NCBI GenBank assembly: GCA_046331625.1 | Contig: JAXLQL010000012.1 | Span: 144,669-208,668, forward strand | Direction: 5' to 3' | DNA length: 64,000 bases | From: JAXLQL01 sp046331625 | GTDB lineage: Bacteria > Acidobacteriota > Terriglobia > Bryobacterales > Bryobacteraceae | Shown: piece after piece, positions 24,964-34,304 of the stretch | How positions within the stretch are numbered: the first letter of the stretch is position 1 | Layout of the letters: every line of letters begins with the position of its first letter | Notes under the pieces: generated by a model | What the model saw: the letters and a program-made list of their open reading frames with translations, nothing else | Told to the model about the DNA's origin: nothing | Database searches by the model: none | Translations under genes and position numbers: made by a program

Positions 24964-27900
24964 ATGAGGGCATCTCGACTTGGGTTAGCCGCGTTCGTCA
25001 TTCTTTCTCCGTTTCGTGCCGCCGCGCAGGCCACTGACGGCAACGTCACCGGCGTTGTCTTTGACACCACCGGAGCCGCCATCGCCGGCGCGGGAGTGGA
25101 ACTCCTCAACGCTGCTACGGGTGTGAAATCCAATACGGCAACGGACGTCCGGGGCGCGTATCGCTTCGGCAACGTTCCGATCGGCAAGTACACCATCACG
25201 GTCACTGCCGCTGGCTTTGCGCCGGCCTCGCTCAAAGACGTTGCCGTGGAACTCAATCGCACCGCCACGGCGAACCTGACGCTCAACGTGGGAAATGTTT
25301 CCACTGCGGTGGAAGTGTCCGAGGCCGCGGCGCTGATCGACTCCACCACGGCCCAGATCACCAATACCTACGAACGCAGGTTGGCGACCGAACACCCGCT
25401 CTCGGCCAATCCGAGCGGCGGCGTCTACAACCTCTCGCTGATCGGAGCGGGCGTTGCGAGTTCGGGCGGCATCGGCGCCGGCACGGGGCCTTCCGTAGGC
25501 GGCATCCGGCCTCGCAATAACAACTTCACCGTGGAAGGCGTCGACAACAACAACAAGAACGTCACCGGACCTATCATCTATCTGCCCAATGACGCCGTGG
25601 GTGAGTTCAGCGTGATGCAGAACCAGTTCAGCGCCGAGTTCGGCCGAGGCTCCGGCGGGCAGTTCAACGTTACGGTGAAGAGTGGCACGAATGAGATCCA
25701 CGGCTCGATCTACGAGTACCTGCTCAACCGCCGCTTGAATGCTAACGATCAAGCCGCGGCGCGGCAAGGGATCTTCACTCCGCCTCGCTACGATCAGAAC
25801 CGGCTCGGCGGCCAAGCCGGCGGTCCGCTGCTACGCAATCGATGGTTTCTTTACGGACTCTACGAGTACAACCCGGAAGGCCGTGCGAGCGTGCCGGCGC
25901 AACCGGTGCTGGCGCCCACCGAAGCAGGGTATGGCCTCTTGAGCGCGATGCCGGGCGTTTCGCGTGGCAACCTCGAAATGCTCCGCAAGTACGCTCCGCC
26001 TGCCGCGACTCGCACCCGCGACACTCCCGTGAACGGAGTGCAGATTCCCATCGGCATTTTCACCGTAGTGCGGCCGAGTTACTCCAACACGTACAACTGG
26101 CTGGTCTCGAGCGACTACAGCATCGGCGCGAAAGATCAACTCCGCGCCCGCTACATCACCAACGACAATCAGGGGCTCGATACCGGAGCCGCACTGCCGC
26201 AGTTCTTCACGCCGCAACCGGTGGTGTCACGCATGGCCTCGGCCGGATACTTCCACAGTTTCGCTCCGAACGTCAACAACGAGCTTCGCGTAGCTTGGAA
26301 CAGCAACCGAAACACGCGCGTGATGCCCGATCTTGGCTGGCCCGGCCTCGATGTCTTCCCGAACGCCGGCATCCGCAACGACCTCAATCTCAACATCGGT
26401 CCGAACAACAACACTCCCGGCGACGTGAACCAGAACACATATCAGGTCGTGAACAACCTGAGTTGGACCAAGGGCCGCCACGACCTGAAATTCGGCCTCG
26501 ATTTCCGCTTCCAACGCTTCGCATCCACCTACGTGCCGCGCGCCCGGGGAGACTATCAATGGACCACCCTCGAGCGTTATCTCAACGACACCATTCCCGA
26601 CTTCATCGCGCAGCGCAACGTGGGAGGGCTCCAGTACAACGGCAACGTGGAGTCGTACTACGGATTCGCGAACGACAACTTCCGCCTACGGCAAAACCTG
26701 ACGATCAACGTGGGGATCCGCTACGAGCGCAATGGGGTCGCCAAGTCAATGCAGGAGTTTGACCTCAACAAGCTCGCCGACGTGCCAGGCGTACTGACGT
26801 TCCGCGCACCTACGCCGACGAATCGGAATTTCGCGCCTCGCGTGGGCTTCGCGTGGTCGCCCGGCCGTAGTGGCAAGACTTCGATCCGAGGCGGATTCGG
26901 CATCGGCTATGATTCGTGGTTCGACAACATCGGAACGCAAGCGCGCCCGCCCCAGGCCAACTCGAACGTGGACATCACCGGCAACCCGGGCACCGGCTTC
27001 CTTGCTCGCGGCGGAATCCCAGCATCGGCACGCGCCGCTACCCTTACGCCAGCCGAAGCGAAGGCGCAGACGTCCTACTTGCTTGACCCAGTGCAGCGCT
27101 TGCCGTACGCCATCACGATGAACGTGGGCGTGCAGCGCTCCTTCGCCAATGACTATACGATGGAGGTCCGCTACGTCGGAACCAAAGGTGTCCACTTGCT
27201 CATGCAGGGTCAGTTGAATCGCAATTCCCTGGTCACCGGGAATTTCAACCTGCCCACCTACCTGGAAGCGCCGAGCCAAGCCACACTCAATGCGCTGACC
27301 ATCAACACCAATGCCTTCACGCAGCTTCGCCAGACAGCGGCTTGGAATCCGTTGCTTCCCTACGGCTTCACCACTGCCATCATTACCTATCAAGCGCGAG
27401 GCAACTCTCGCTATCACGGCCTCGCCATCGATCTGAAGAAACGCTATTCGAAGAATCTGATGTTCATCGCCGCGTACACGCTGAGCCGCACGATCGACGA
27501 CTCCACGGCGGAACTCAATTCGATCGTCGCCACGCCGCGCCGCCCGCAGGACTTCAACAACTACCGTGCCGAGCGCTCATTCTCTCCGCTCGATCGCCGG
27601 CACCGATTCACGTTCACACCGGTTTTCAACACGCCCTGGTTGAGTAGTCACAAGAATCCATTGCTGCGTGGCGTGATCGGCAATTGGCAGCTATCCGGCA
27701 CCTACACCGCGGAGACCGGAACGTGGGCTACTCCGCAGAGCGGCGTCGATTCGAATCAAAACGGCGACTCGGCAACTGACCGAGTGATACTCAATCCCAA
27801 AGGGACGCCCGGCACTTCGAGCGGCGTGACCGCGTTGCGCAATTCGTCGAATCAAACGGTGGCGTACCTGGCCCAGAACCCCAGTGCACAATTCATCCTC

Positions 27901-28209
27901 GCGCAGATCGGCGCTCTCGCCGATTCCGGACGCAACATTCTGCGCACGCCCGGCATCAACAACATCGACCTGACCATCGCCAAGAACATCCCGATTCGCG
28001 AACACCGCCAGTTGCAAATTCGCGCCGACCTGTTCAACGCCGCCAATCACCCACAGTACACGCTGGGCAACATCGACAGCATCCGCCTGCGGAACACTTC
28101 GGGCAATGCCAACATGTTCGTCCCCGGCAACCCGTTGTTCGGCCGATGGGATCAAGTTTTCAGCAGCAATCCTCGCATCGCGCAGATCACGGCGAAATTC
28201 ACGTTCTGA
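24964..28209 (+). CDS. TonB-dependent receptor with carboxypeptidase-regulatory N-domain
   Basis: 1081 aa from the ATG at 24964, with AAGGG upstream. The in-frame opening to 24661 is shadow over the PA14 gene. Signal peptide: LGLAAFVILSPFRAAAQ. A CarboxypepD_reg domain covers about 25-110 (GVVFDTTGAAIAGAGVEL, YRFGNVPIGKYTI). The plug region about 130-240 has FTVEGVDNNNKNVTGP and NQFSAEFGRGSGGQFNV. A large beta-barrel rich in Asn and aromatic residues ends in ITAKFTF with a C-terminal Phe. This is the same family as the truncated gene at the left edge and the full-length example in the window. The ligand is unknown; neighbouring PA14 and sugar-isomerase genes hint at carbohydrate. Confidence 0.93.
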   Translation: MRASRLGLAAFVILSPFRAAAQATDGNVTGVVFDTTGAAIAGAGVELLNAATGVKSNTATDVRGAYRFGNVPIGKYTITVTAAGFAPASLKDVAVELNRTATANLTLNVGNVSTAVEVSEAAALIDSTTAQITNTYERRLATEHPLSANPSGGVYNLSLIGAGVASSGGIGAGTGPSVGGIRPRNNNFTVEGVDNNNKNVTGPIIYLPNDAVGEFSVMQNQFSAEFGRGSGGQFNVTVKSGTNEIHGSIYEYLLNRRLNANDQAAARQGIFTPPRYDQNRLGGQAGGPLLRNRWFLYGLYEYNPEGRASVPAQPVLAPTEAGYGLLSAMPGVSRGNLEMLRKYAPPAATRTRDTPVNGVQIPIGIFTVVRPSYSNTYNWLVSSDYSIGAKDQLRARYITNDNQGLDTGAALPQFFTPQPVVSRMASAGYFHSFAPNVNNELRVAWNSNRNTRVMPDLGWPGLDVFPNAGIRNDLNLNIGPNNNTPGDVNQNTYQVVNNLSWTKGRHDLKFGLDFRFQRFASTYVPRARGDYQWTTLERYLNDTIPDFIAQRNVGGLQYNGNVESYYGFANDNFRLRQNLTINVGIRYERNGVAKSMQEFDLNKLADVPGVLTFRAPTPTNRNFAPRVGFAWSPGRSGKTSIRGGFGIGYDSWFDNIGTQARPPQANSNVDITGNPGTGFLARGGIPASARAATLTPAEAKAQTSYLLDPVQRLPYAITMNVGVQRSFANDYTMEVRYVGTKGVHLLMQGQLNRNSLVTGNFNLPTYLEAPSQATLNALTINTNAFTQLRQTAAWNPLLPYGFTTAIITYQARGNSRYHGLAIDLKKRYSKNLMFIAAYTLSRTIDDSTAELNSIVATPRRPQDFNNYRAERSFSPLDRRHRFTFTPVFNTPWLSSHKNPLLRGVIGNWQLSGTYTAETGTWATPQSGVDSNQNGDSATDRVILNPKGTPGTSSGVTALRNSSNQTVAYLAQNPSAQFILAQIGALADSGRNILRTPGINNIDLTIAKNIPIREHRQLQIRADLFNAANHPQYTLGNIDSIRLRNTSGNANMFVPGNPLFGRWDQVFSSNPRIAQITAKFTF

Positions 28210-28300
28210 TCTCGCGGCTGACTCGTCAGGCGTTCACCCGAGCCGCGCTAGGAGATTTTCTCAAGGAAGAAATCCCCCGCTCCGCCGACTACCTGATTGA

Positions 28301-28870
28301 ATGCGATCGATTCCCATCGCGGCGGTAGCAGGCGTAGAGCATGACCGGCCCGCGGACCGTCTCTACGAAAGCTCGATGGCCCTCTACGGCTCCGCGCTCG
28401 AACGCTTGGCTGCGGCCTACGAAGCCGACCCGGATCTGCGCCGCGACCTCCTACAGGAAATCCACACGGCGCTGTGGCGCAGCTTCGCGCTCTTTGACGA
28501 GCGCTGCTCGCTGCGCACCTGGATCTACCGGGTGGCGCACAACACCGCGTCATCGCACGTAGCGCGGCAGATGCGATGGCGCGCGCATCAGTGGACCAGC
28601 CTCGAAGGCGCTGCCGCGCTCGCATGTTCCGGGAACACTGAAAGCTCCGTGGCAGGCCGCCAGATGCTCGAGCGGCTGATGGCTCTCGTGCGCGAACTCC
28701 GCCCGCTGGACCGGCAAGTCATTCTGCTCTATCTCGAAGGGCTCGACGGAGCATCCATTGCCGAAGTCACCGGGCTTTCCGCCCAAGCGGTGGCGGGCAA
28801 GATCCACCGCATCAAAGCGATCCTCGGGCGCCGCTTCCACCAAGGAGAGAACAAGAATGGCCGAAAATGA
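28301..28870 (+). CDS. sigma-70 family (ECF-type) RNA polymerase sigma factor
   Basis: 189 aa. Region 2 has LLQEIHTALWRSFALFDERC and LRTWIYRVAHNTASSHVARQ. Region 4 has LRPLDRQVILLYLEGLDGAS and AEVTGLSAQAVAGKIHRIK. It lies 91 bp after the TonB receptor and is followed by an overlapping small membrane-protein gene that may be its regulator. A link with the receptor (surface signalling) is plausible, but there is no FecR-like gene beside it. Confidence 0.9.
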   Translation: MRSIPIAAVAGVEHDRPADRLYESSMALYGSALERLAAAYEADPDLRRDLLQEIHTALWRSFALFDERCSLRTWIYRVAHNTASSHVARQMRWRAHQWTSLEGAAALACSGNTESSVAGRQMLERLMALVRELRPLDRQVILLYLEGLDGASIAEVTGLSAQAVAGKIHRIKAILGRRFHQGENKNGRK

Positions 28871-29429
28871 TTTTGCGGAAGACATTCGCGCGGCTTGGCA
28901 GGGCTCGCCGCTGACCGATACGCTGCTCCGGCGCAACGTACGTTGGTTCGCCTTGCGGACGCGCGCTGCTGACGCGATCGCGGTGCTCTTCCAGGCGGCA
29001 TTCGTACCTTGGTGGGCGGCCTTCGCCTGGGGCAGCGAGACGCTGCTCTGCCGCATCGGATGCGCCCTGCTCGCCTTGGCCGCAGCCTACACGCTCGTGC
29101 GGCTGGTGAGCTTCTGCTTCGTCGGACGCTTGCCCTCCGAACCCGGCGCTGCCACGGCAGCCTTCTATCGAGCGGAATTGAGGCGGCGGCTGGCAGGGCA
29201 GGAAAGCCTCGCGCAGTGGGTGGTCTGGCCCGCGGTGCCCGGACTGGTGCTCGCGATCATCGGTTGGGCGGCCTCGTCTCCGGAGCAATGGAAGGAGATC
29301 GTGGGAGTGATTGCGTCCTGGGTTGGAGTTCACTACGCCTACGTTCTCCAGAGTCGAGAGGCAGCGGCGAAACTGCGAAAGGAGATCGCACTGCTCGATT
29401 GTGATACCCTCGCCCCCAGGCACCCATGA
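28857..29429 (+). CDS. small membrane protein, possible anti-sigma partner
   Basis: 190 aa from the ATG at 28857, with AAGGAG upstream and a 14-nt overlap with the sigma gene. The cytoplasmic N-terminus is about 45 residues (DFAEDIRAAWQGSPLTDTLL). Hydrophobic helices lie near 49-66, 73-93 and 126-142. It has no HxxxCxxC zinc anti-sigma motif, so it is not a ZAS-type factor. The partner role is inferred from the overlap only. It overlaps the following isomerase gene by 4 nt. Confidence 0.75.
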   Translation: MAENDFAEDIRAAWQGSPLTDTLLRRNVRWFALRTRAADAIAVLFQAAFVPWWAAFAWGSETLLCRIGCALLALAAAYTLVRLVSFCFVGRLPSEPGAATAAFYRAELRRRLAGQESLAQWVVWPAVPGLVLAIIGWAASSPEQWKEIVGVIASWVGVHYAYVLQSREAAAKLRKEIALLDCDTLAPRHP

Positions 29430-30346
29430 CGAGGCGAAACATGATTGCGGGGCTCGGCGCGCTCGCCGCCGCGGCCGAAACGAAAGAGCGATACAGACTG
29501 GGCGTGATGGCGACGATGTTCGCGCCATTGCCTCTCGACGATGCGATGACGCGTATCCGCAACATCGGATACCGCTACATCAGCATGGGCCGCACGCACG
29601 CGGGCCAACCGGTGTTCGATCCCGCGATGAGCAAAGCGGGCCGGAAGCAGATGCTCGCGCGGATCCGCAACCTGGGCGTCGAGCCGTTCCTGAGCTTGGG
29701 TGGGTTCCAGGCCGAACCATCAACGCCCGAAGGACTCGAGCGCTACAAGGCGCAACTCGACCTCTGCGCCGACTTCGAGATTCCCATCATGGTGGGCGGC
29801 GGTCCGTGGTACTTCACGAAGTTCCCCACCGTGCCGAAGCGCGATCGCGACTGGCAGCAGGATGTGAGCCGCTTTTACGCGGGGCTCGAGAAGGCGATCC
29901 GCCATGCCGAGCAAGCGCGCGTGGTGATCGCGCTGAAGCCGCACACGGGAATCACGGCGCGGGCGAAAGACTGCATCGAGGTGGTGAAGCGAGTGGGCTC
30001 GCCGCAGTTGAAGATCTCGTGGGACGCCGGGAACATTTCCTACTACGAGGGGATTTATCCGGATCCCGATTTGGCCGACCTCGCGCCGCACGTCAACAGC
30101 GTCTGCATCAAGGATCACAAGGGGCTCCGCGGCGTAGGTGACTTTCCCGTGCCTGGGCAAGGCAACATCGACCACGAAGCGATGTTCCGTACGCTCTTCG
30201 CGGCCGGGTTCCGTGGGCCGATGTCGATCGAGCGTGTGGATGGAACGGATGGCGGGATGAACAAGGTCCCGCCGGCGGTTGTGGAGGAGCGGTTGACGAC
30301 GGCGTATCGGTATCTTGCGCCGTTGCTCGATCGGATCACGGCGTAG
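29426..30346 (+). CDS. sugar phosphate isomerase/epimerase-like TIM barrel protein
   Basis: 306 aa. The N-terminal TRRNMIAGLGALAAAAE looks like a Tat leader. The xylose-isomerase-like (AP endonuclease 2) barrel shows VVIALKPHTGITARAKD, QLKISWDAGN, VNSVCIKDHKG and MSIERVDGTDGG, consistent with Glu/Asp/His metal ligands. It probably isomerises or epimerises a sugar or cyclitol in the periplasm; the substrate cannot be assigned. It is the last gene of the sigma/membrane protein/isomerase run, with 4-nt overlaps. Confidence 0.85.
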   Translation: MTRRNMIAGLGALAAAAETKERYRLGVMATMFAPLPLDDAMTRIRNIGYRYISMGRTHAGQPVFDPAMSKAGRKQMLARIRNLGVEPFLSLGGFQAEPSTPEGLERYKAQLDLCADFEIPIMVGGGPWYFTKFPTVPKRDRDWQQDVSRFYAGLEKAIRHAEQARVVIALKPHTGITARAKDCIEVVKRVGSPQLKISWDAGNISYYEGIYPDPDLADLAPHVNSVCIKDHKGLRGVGDFPVPGQGNIDHEAMFRTLFAAGFRGPMSIERVDGTDGGMNKVPPAVVEERLTTAYRYLAPLLDRITA

Positions 30347-30410
30347 CCACTCGGGGCGGCTGGCGGGCTCCGCGTGTGATCGGCATGTTTTACACGCGAA
30401 GCGCGATCAT

Positions 30411-31241
30411 ATGCGCATGAAAGAGCATATGGCGTACGATCGCATGCTGAAGGACATCTTCATGCACGATCGTCCGCGGTTCTTTGAGCGAGTATTGGGG
30501 ATCTCGCGGCCCCGCGCATTCCTCAATGTCGAGTTGCCGACGACGCTCGAACGCAGAGCGGATCTGGTGATTCGGGTCAAGAGCGGTACCATCCGCCACA
30601 TCGAATTTCAGAGCCACAATCGTCGGGACCTCCCGTATCGGCAGGGCATCGATTGTTTCCTGATCGCCCAGCGATACAAGACGCAGGTGGACCAAACCGT
30701 GATCTACTTCGGATCGCGGCGCATGACGATGCCGGCCGAGCTCGACGCCGGATCAGCCCACGTCGCGTATCGGCTGATCGATATCCGCGACTATCGCGCG
30801 GGCGAGTTGATGGAAGGCGGAGGTCCGGGGGATCTGGTGCTGGCGACGCTGGCGCGAGACGGGAAGAAGCAACTGCGGCGGATCCTCAGGAAGGTGATGG
30901 AGCTCCCCGAGCAGCAGAAGCGGCGCGCGCTGACGCAGATCGCGGGGCTGGCAGGGTTGCGGAACTTGGACGAACCACTCAAAATGGAGATGAAGCACAT
31001 GGGATTGCCGGCGAGCATGTTGAACAATGTCCTGCTGAAGGACTTCATCAAGAGCGAGCGCGAAGAGGGCCGTGCGGAAGCGCGGATTAGCATCCTTCGC
31101 GACCAACTCGAAGAGAAGTTTGGACCGTTGCCTGCCTGGGCGCGGAATCGAGTCCGCGAGGGCACCCGCAAACAGCATGAACTGTGGCTCAAGAAGGTCT
31201 TGAAGAGCCGCTCACTCGAAGGCGTCATCGGCCGGATGTAG
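30411..31241 (+). CDS. Rpn/DUF4351-type PD-(D/E)XK nuclease-like protein, copy 1
   Basis: 276 aa. The N-terminal HMAYDRMLKDIFMHDRPRFF and the nuclease-like core ERRADLVIRVKSG / IRHIEFQSHN match the D...ExQ pattern of Rpn/PDDEXK proteins. The C-terminal LEEKFGPLPAWARNRV and ELWLKKVLKSRSLEGVIG matches DUF4351. The start is chosen where copy 2 starts; the upstream ~50 bp are also near-identical between copies. Relatives are recombination-promoting nucleases or of unknown function. This protein lacks an obvious transposase context. Confidence 0.85.
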   Translation: MRMKEHMAYDRMLKDIFMHDRPRFFERVLGISRPRAFLNVELPTTLERRADLVIRVKSGTIRHIEFQSHNRRDLPYRQGIDCFLIAQRYKTQVDQTVIYFGSRRMTMPAELDAGSAHVAYRLIDIRDYRAGELMEGGGPGDLVLATLARDGKKQLRRILRKVMELPEQQKRRALTQIAGLAGLRNLDEPLKMEMKHMGLPASMLNNVLLKDFIKSEREEGRAEARISILRDQLEEKFGPLPAWARNRVREGTRKQHELWLKKVLKSRSLEGVIGRM

Positions 31242-31322
31242 CTGCACGAGCCGTTACGTTTTCGGGCTTCACGATCTCGGCCCGCGTGTGATCGGCATGT
31301 TTTACGTGCGAAGCGCGATCAT

Positions 31323-32153
31323 ATGCGCATGCAAGAGCATATGGCGTACGATCGCATGCTGAAGGATATCTTCATGCACGATCGGCCGCGGTTCTTCGAG
31401 CGAGTGTTGGGGATCTCGCGGCCTCGCGCATTCCTCAACGTCGAGCTGCCAACCACGCTCGAACGCATAGCGGATCTCGTGATCCGGGTGGAAGGCGGCG
31501 GCATCCGCCACATCGAGTTCCAGAGCCACAATCACCGTGATCTGGCGTATCGCCAGGGCATCGACTGCTTCTTGATCGCGCAGCGCTACAAGACGCGGGT
31601 CGACCAAACGGTGATCTACTTCGGATCGCGGCGCATGACGATGCCGGCGAAGATCGATGCCGGATCAGCGAAGGTCGAATATCGGCTGATCGACATCCGC
31701 GACTATCGGGCGGGGGAGTTGATGGAAGGTGGAGGTCCCGGGGACCTCGTGCTGGCGACGTTGGCGCGAGACGGGAAGAAGCAACTGAGACGGATCCTCA
31801 GGAAGGTGATGGAACTGCCCGAAGAACAGAAGCGGCGCGCGTTGACGCAGATCGCAGGGCTCGCGGGGTTGCGAAACTTGGATGAACCGCTCAGAATGGA
31901 GATGAAGCAGATGGGATTGCCAGCGAGCATGCTGAATAACGTCCTGTTGAAGGACTTCATCAAGAGCGAGCGCGAAGAGGGCCGAGCCGAAGCGCGGATT
32001 GGCATCCTAAGCCATCTTCTCGAAGAGAAGTTTGGACAGTTGCCTGCATGGGCGCGGAATCGGGTCCGCGAGGGTACCCCCAAACAGCATGAGCTCTGGC
32101 TGAAGAAGGTCTTGAAGAGCCGCTCGCTCGAAGGCGTAATTGGCTGCGGTTAG
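31323..32153 (+). CDS. Rpn/DUF4351-type PD-(D/E)XK nuclease-like protein, copy 2
   Basis: A 276-aa tandem paralogue of copy 1, nearly identical throughout. Differences include ERIADLVIRVEGG versus ERRADLVIRVKSG, and SHLLEEKFGQLPAW versus RDQLEEKFGPLPAW. The D...ExQ core is kept (ADLVIRV, IEFQSHN), so both copies could be active. The intergenic 31242-31322 repeats the region before copy 1 (GTGATCGGCATGTTTTAC), so the duplication unit included the promoter region. Confidence 0.85.
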   Translation: MRMQEHMAYDRMLKDIFMHDRPRFFERVLGISRPRAFLNVELPTTLERIADLVIRVEGGGIRHIEFQSHNHRDLAYRQGIDCFLIAQRYKTRVDQTVIYFGSRRMTMPAKIDAGSAKVEYRLIDIRDYRAGELMEGGGPGDLVLATLARDGKKQLRRILRKVMELPEEQKRRALTQIAGLAGLRNLDEPLRMEMKQMGLPASMLNNVLLKDFIKSEREEGRAEARIGILSHLLEEKFGQLPAWARNRVREGTPKQHELWLKKVLKSRSLEGVIGCG

Positions 32154-32423
32154 CGGTCGCTGAAGCGGATGGCATTGCCAGCGAGCATGTTGAACAACGT
32201 CCTGTTGAAGGACTTCATCAAGAGTGAACGCGAGGAGGGCCGCGCCGAAGGTAGTACCGAGGCGCGGGTCGGCATCCTCCGCGACCAACTCGAAGAGAAG
32301 TTTGGACCACTGCCCGCCTGGGCACGGGATCGGGTCCTCCAGGGTACCCCCAAACAGCATGGGCTCTGGCTGAAGAAGGTCTTGAAGAGCCGCTCGCTCG
32401 AAGGGGTAATCGGCCGCGAGTAG
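32154..32423 (+). pseudogene. 3'-end fragment, third copy of the DUF4351-type gene
   Basis: Directly after the copy 2 stop, sequence equivalent to the last ~85 codons resumes (PASMLNNVLLKDFIKSERE). It contains a short insertion (EGST) and ends in SLEGVIGRE and a stop. It lacks the entire nuclease core. An ATG at 32169 would allow an 84-aa peptide, but only a weak ribosome site precedes it. It is one of several 3'-end-only gene copies in this window. Confidence 0.85.
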
Positions 32424-32430
32424 CGAGCCG

Positions 32431-33165
32431 CTACTTCTTTGCCGTCCCCGGAGCCGACTTTTTCACGACTGGCCCGCCCTTGCTCAATGGCTTGGGCGCC
32501 GGTCTCGCAGGCGGCGGAGGCGGTTTGTTCGGATCCACGCCCACGCGCTCGAACGTCACCGATAGGATGCGCACTGGCGCTATCGGCCGATCGTTTTGCG
32601 AAGGCACGCGCGCGATCTTCAACACCAGATCGAGCCCCTCCACTACTTGCCCGAAGATGGTGTGGAGCCCGTCGAGATGCGGCGTCGCGACCTCGGTGAT
32701 GAAGAACTGGCAACTGCCCGTGTTCGGACCCGCGTTCGCCATTCCAAATCTTCCCGGCTGGTCAAACTTGAGTTCGGGCACGATCTCGTCCTTGATCACG
32801 GTGGTTCCGCCCATGCCTGTTCCGAGCGGATCGCCACCTTGAATCATGAACTCCGGGATCACGCGATGAAACGTGAGTCCGTTATAGAGCGGCTTCCGCG
32901 AAGGCAACCCGTTGCGCGGATCGATGTAGGTCTTGCGGCCGAGCGCGAGGTCTTGAAAATTCTTCACCGTCACCGGTGCTTCCTTTTCGAAAAGCCTGCC
33001 GATGATGGTTCCCATGGAGGTCTGGATCTTGACGTACAATCCGTCGTCGCGCTTGGGAGGTTCCGTCGCCGGAGCAATAGGCGCGCCAGAAGCCGGTGCC
33101 GCCGGCGTGGTCTGTTGCGCCAGACACACGTTGAGTAGGAGAAGGCTAGACAGCAAAAGACGCAT
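32431..33165 (-). CDS. exported cyclophilin-type peptidyl-prolyl isomerase
   Basis: 244 aa. The signal peptide is MRLLLSSLLLLNVCLAQ; the Cys lacks a convincing lipobox. A Pro/Ala linker leads to a cyclophilin domain (about 45-205) with VKNFQDLALG, YNGLTFHRVIPEFMIQGGDP, GRFGMANAGPNTGSCQFFIT and LDGLHTIFGQVVEG. The active-site Arg is in FHRVIPEFMIQ. The C-terminal tail is Pro/Lys-rich. It probably assists folding of exported proteins. Its 5' end abuts the mqnE stop with a 1-nt overlap. Confidence 0.93.
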   Translation of the reverse strand: MRLLLSSLLLLNVCLAQQTTPAAPASGAPIAPATEPPKRDDGLYVKIQTSMGTIIGRLFEKEAPVTVKNFQDLALGRKTYIDPRNGLPSRKPLYNGLTFHRVIPEFMIQGGDPLGTGMGGTTVIKDEIVPELKFDQPGRFGMANAGPNTGSCQFFITEVATPHLDGLHTIFGQVVEGLDLVLKIARVPSQNDRPIAPVRILSVTFERVGVDPNKPPPPPARPAPKPLSKGGPVVKKSAPGTAKK

Positions 33166-34304
33166 TAGACAAGTACCGTAAAAGCGGTTTCCGTGCGTTG
33201 CACGGGGCGATACAGCGTATCTCGTTCCACCGGCTCGCGGCCGGCTTCGCGGATCAAGCGGAGCAACTCCGCGCGCCGCAACGATTGCGATGTGGTGGCG
33301 CCGGCGTCATGGTAGATCTTCTCTTCCACAACCGTGCCGTCGATATCGTCGGCGCCGAAACGTTGGGCGATCTGCGCGATCCGCGGCGTCATCATCACCC
33401 AGTAAGCCTTGATGTGCGAGATGTTGTCGAGCATCAGCCGAGCCACCGCGATGTTCTTCAAATCATCGAACCCGGTGGTCTTCGGCAAGTGATGCAGCGG
33501 CGTGTTGTCGGGATGGAATGCCAGCGGGATATACGTCACAAAGCCGCCGGTCTCGTCTTGCAGACCACGCAGCTTCACCAGGTGGTCCACCCGATCTTCT
33601 TCGTTTTCGATATGCCCGTAGAGCATCGTGCAATTGCTCTTCAGCCCCACACGATGCGCCTCGCGAGCCACGTTCAGCCACTCGCTGCCGTCGATCTTGT
33701 GGTCGCAAATGATGCGGCGCACGTGCTCCGTGAAGATCTCCGCGCCTCCGCCCGGCATCGAATCCATTCCCGCGGCTTTCAGCCGTTCGAGCGTTTCGCG
33801 GATCGATACCTTCGAGCGCGCCGCCAGAAACGAAATCTCCACCATCGTGAAGGCCTTCAAGTGTACTTGCGGAAAGCGCTGCTTCAAGCCGCGCAGCATT
33901 TCGCAATACCAGTCGAGCGTCAACTCCGGATGCAGCCCGCCCACGATGTGGAACTCGGTCACCGCTTCCGTCCATCCGCGGCCCGCCGTCTCGTACACGT
34001 CGTCGAGCGACATCGTGTACGCCTTCGGATCGCGTGCTTTCTTCCCGAACGCGCACAGCCGGCAACTCGCCACGCACACGTCAGTGGGATTGATATGGCG
34101 GTTGACGTTGAAGTAGGTCTGATTGCCGTGAAGCCGCTCGCGAACGAGATTCGCAATGTAGCCGATGGCCAGCAGGTCAGGCGAACGGAACAGCGCAACG
34201 CCGTCTTCGGCGCTCAACCGGCGTCCGGCTTCCACCTTTTCGAGAACCGGCTGGAGCCGGCGATCGTCGATGATCGGTTTCATCAGATATCTGAGAATGG
34301 TCAC
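33165..34304 (-). CDS. mqnE: aminofutalosine synthase
   Basis: A 379-aa radical-SAM enzyme of the MqnE/CofH group. Its cluster motif is Cys77-x3-Cys81-x2-Cys84 in TDVCVASCRLCAFG. Other family stretches are EFHIVGGLHPELTLDWYCEM, MPGGGAEIF and TMLYGHIENEEDRVDHL. It joins 3-[(1-carboxyvinyl)oxy]benzoate and SAM to make aminofutalosine in the futalosine route to menaquinone. CofH is the alternative, but the overlapping UbiA-type gene supports MqnE. The start overlaps the UbiA stop by 4 nt. Confidence 0.9.
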   Translation of the reverse strand: MTILRYLMKPIIDDRRLQPVLEKVEAGRRLSAEDGVALFRSPDLLAIGYIANLVRERLHGNQTYFNVNRHINPTDVCVASCRLCAFGKKARDPKAYTMSLDDVYETAGRGWTEAVTEFHIVGGLHPELTLDWYCEMLRGLKQRFPQVHLKAFTMVEISFLAARSKVSIRETLERLKAAGMDSMPGGGAEIFTEHVRRIICDHKIDGSEWLNVAREAHRVGLKSNCTMLYGHIENEEDRVDHLVKLRGLQDETGGFVTYIPLAFHPDNTPLHHLPKTTGFDDLKNIAVARLMLDNISHIKAYWVMMTPRIAQIAQRFGADDIDGTVVEEKIYHDAGATTSQSLRRAELLRLIREAGREPVERDTLYRPVQRTETAFTVLV

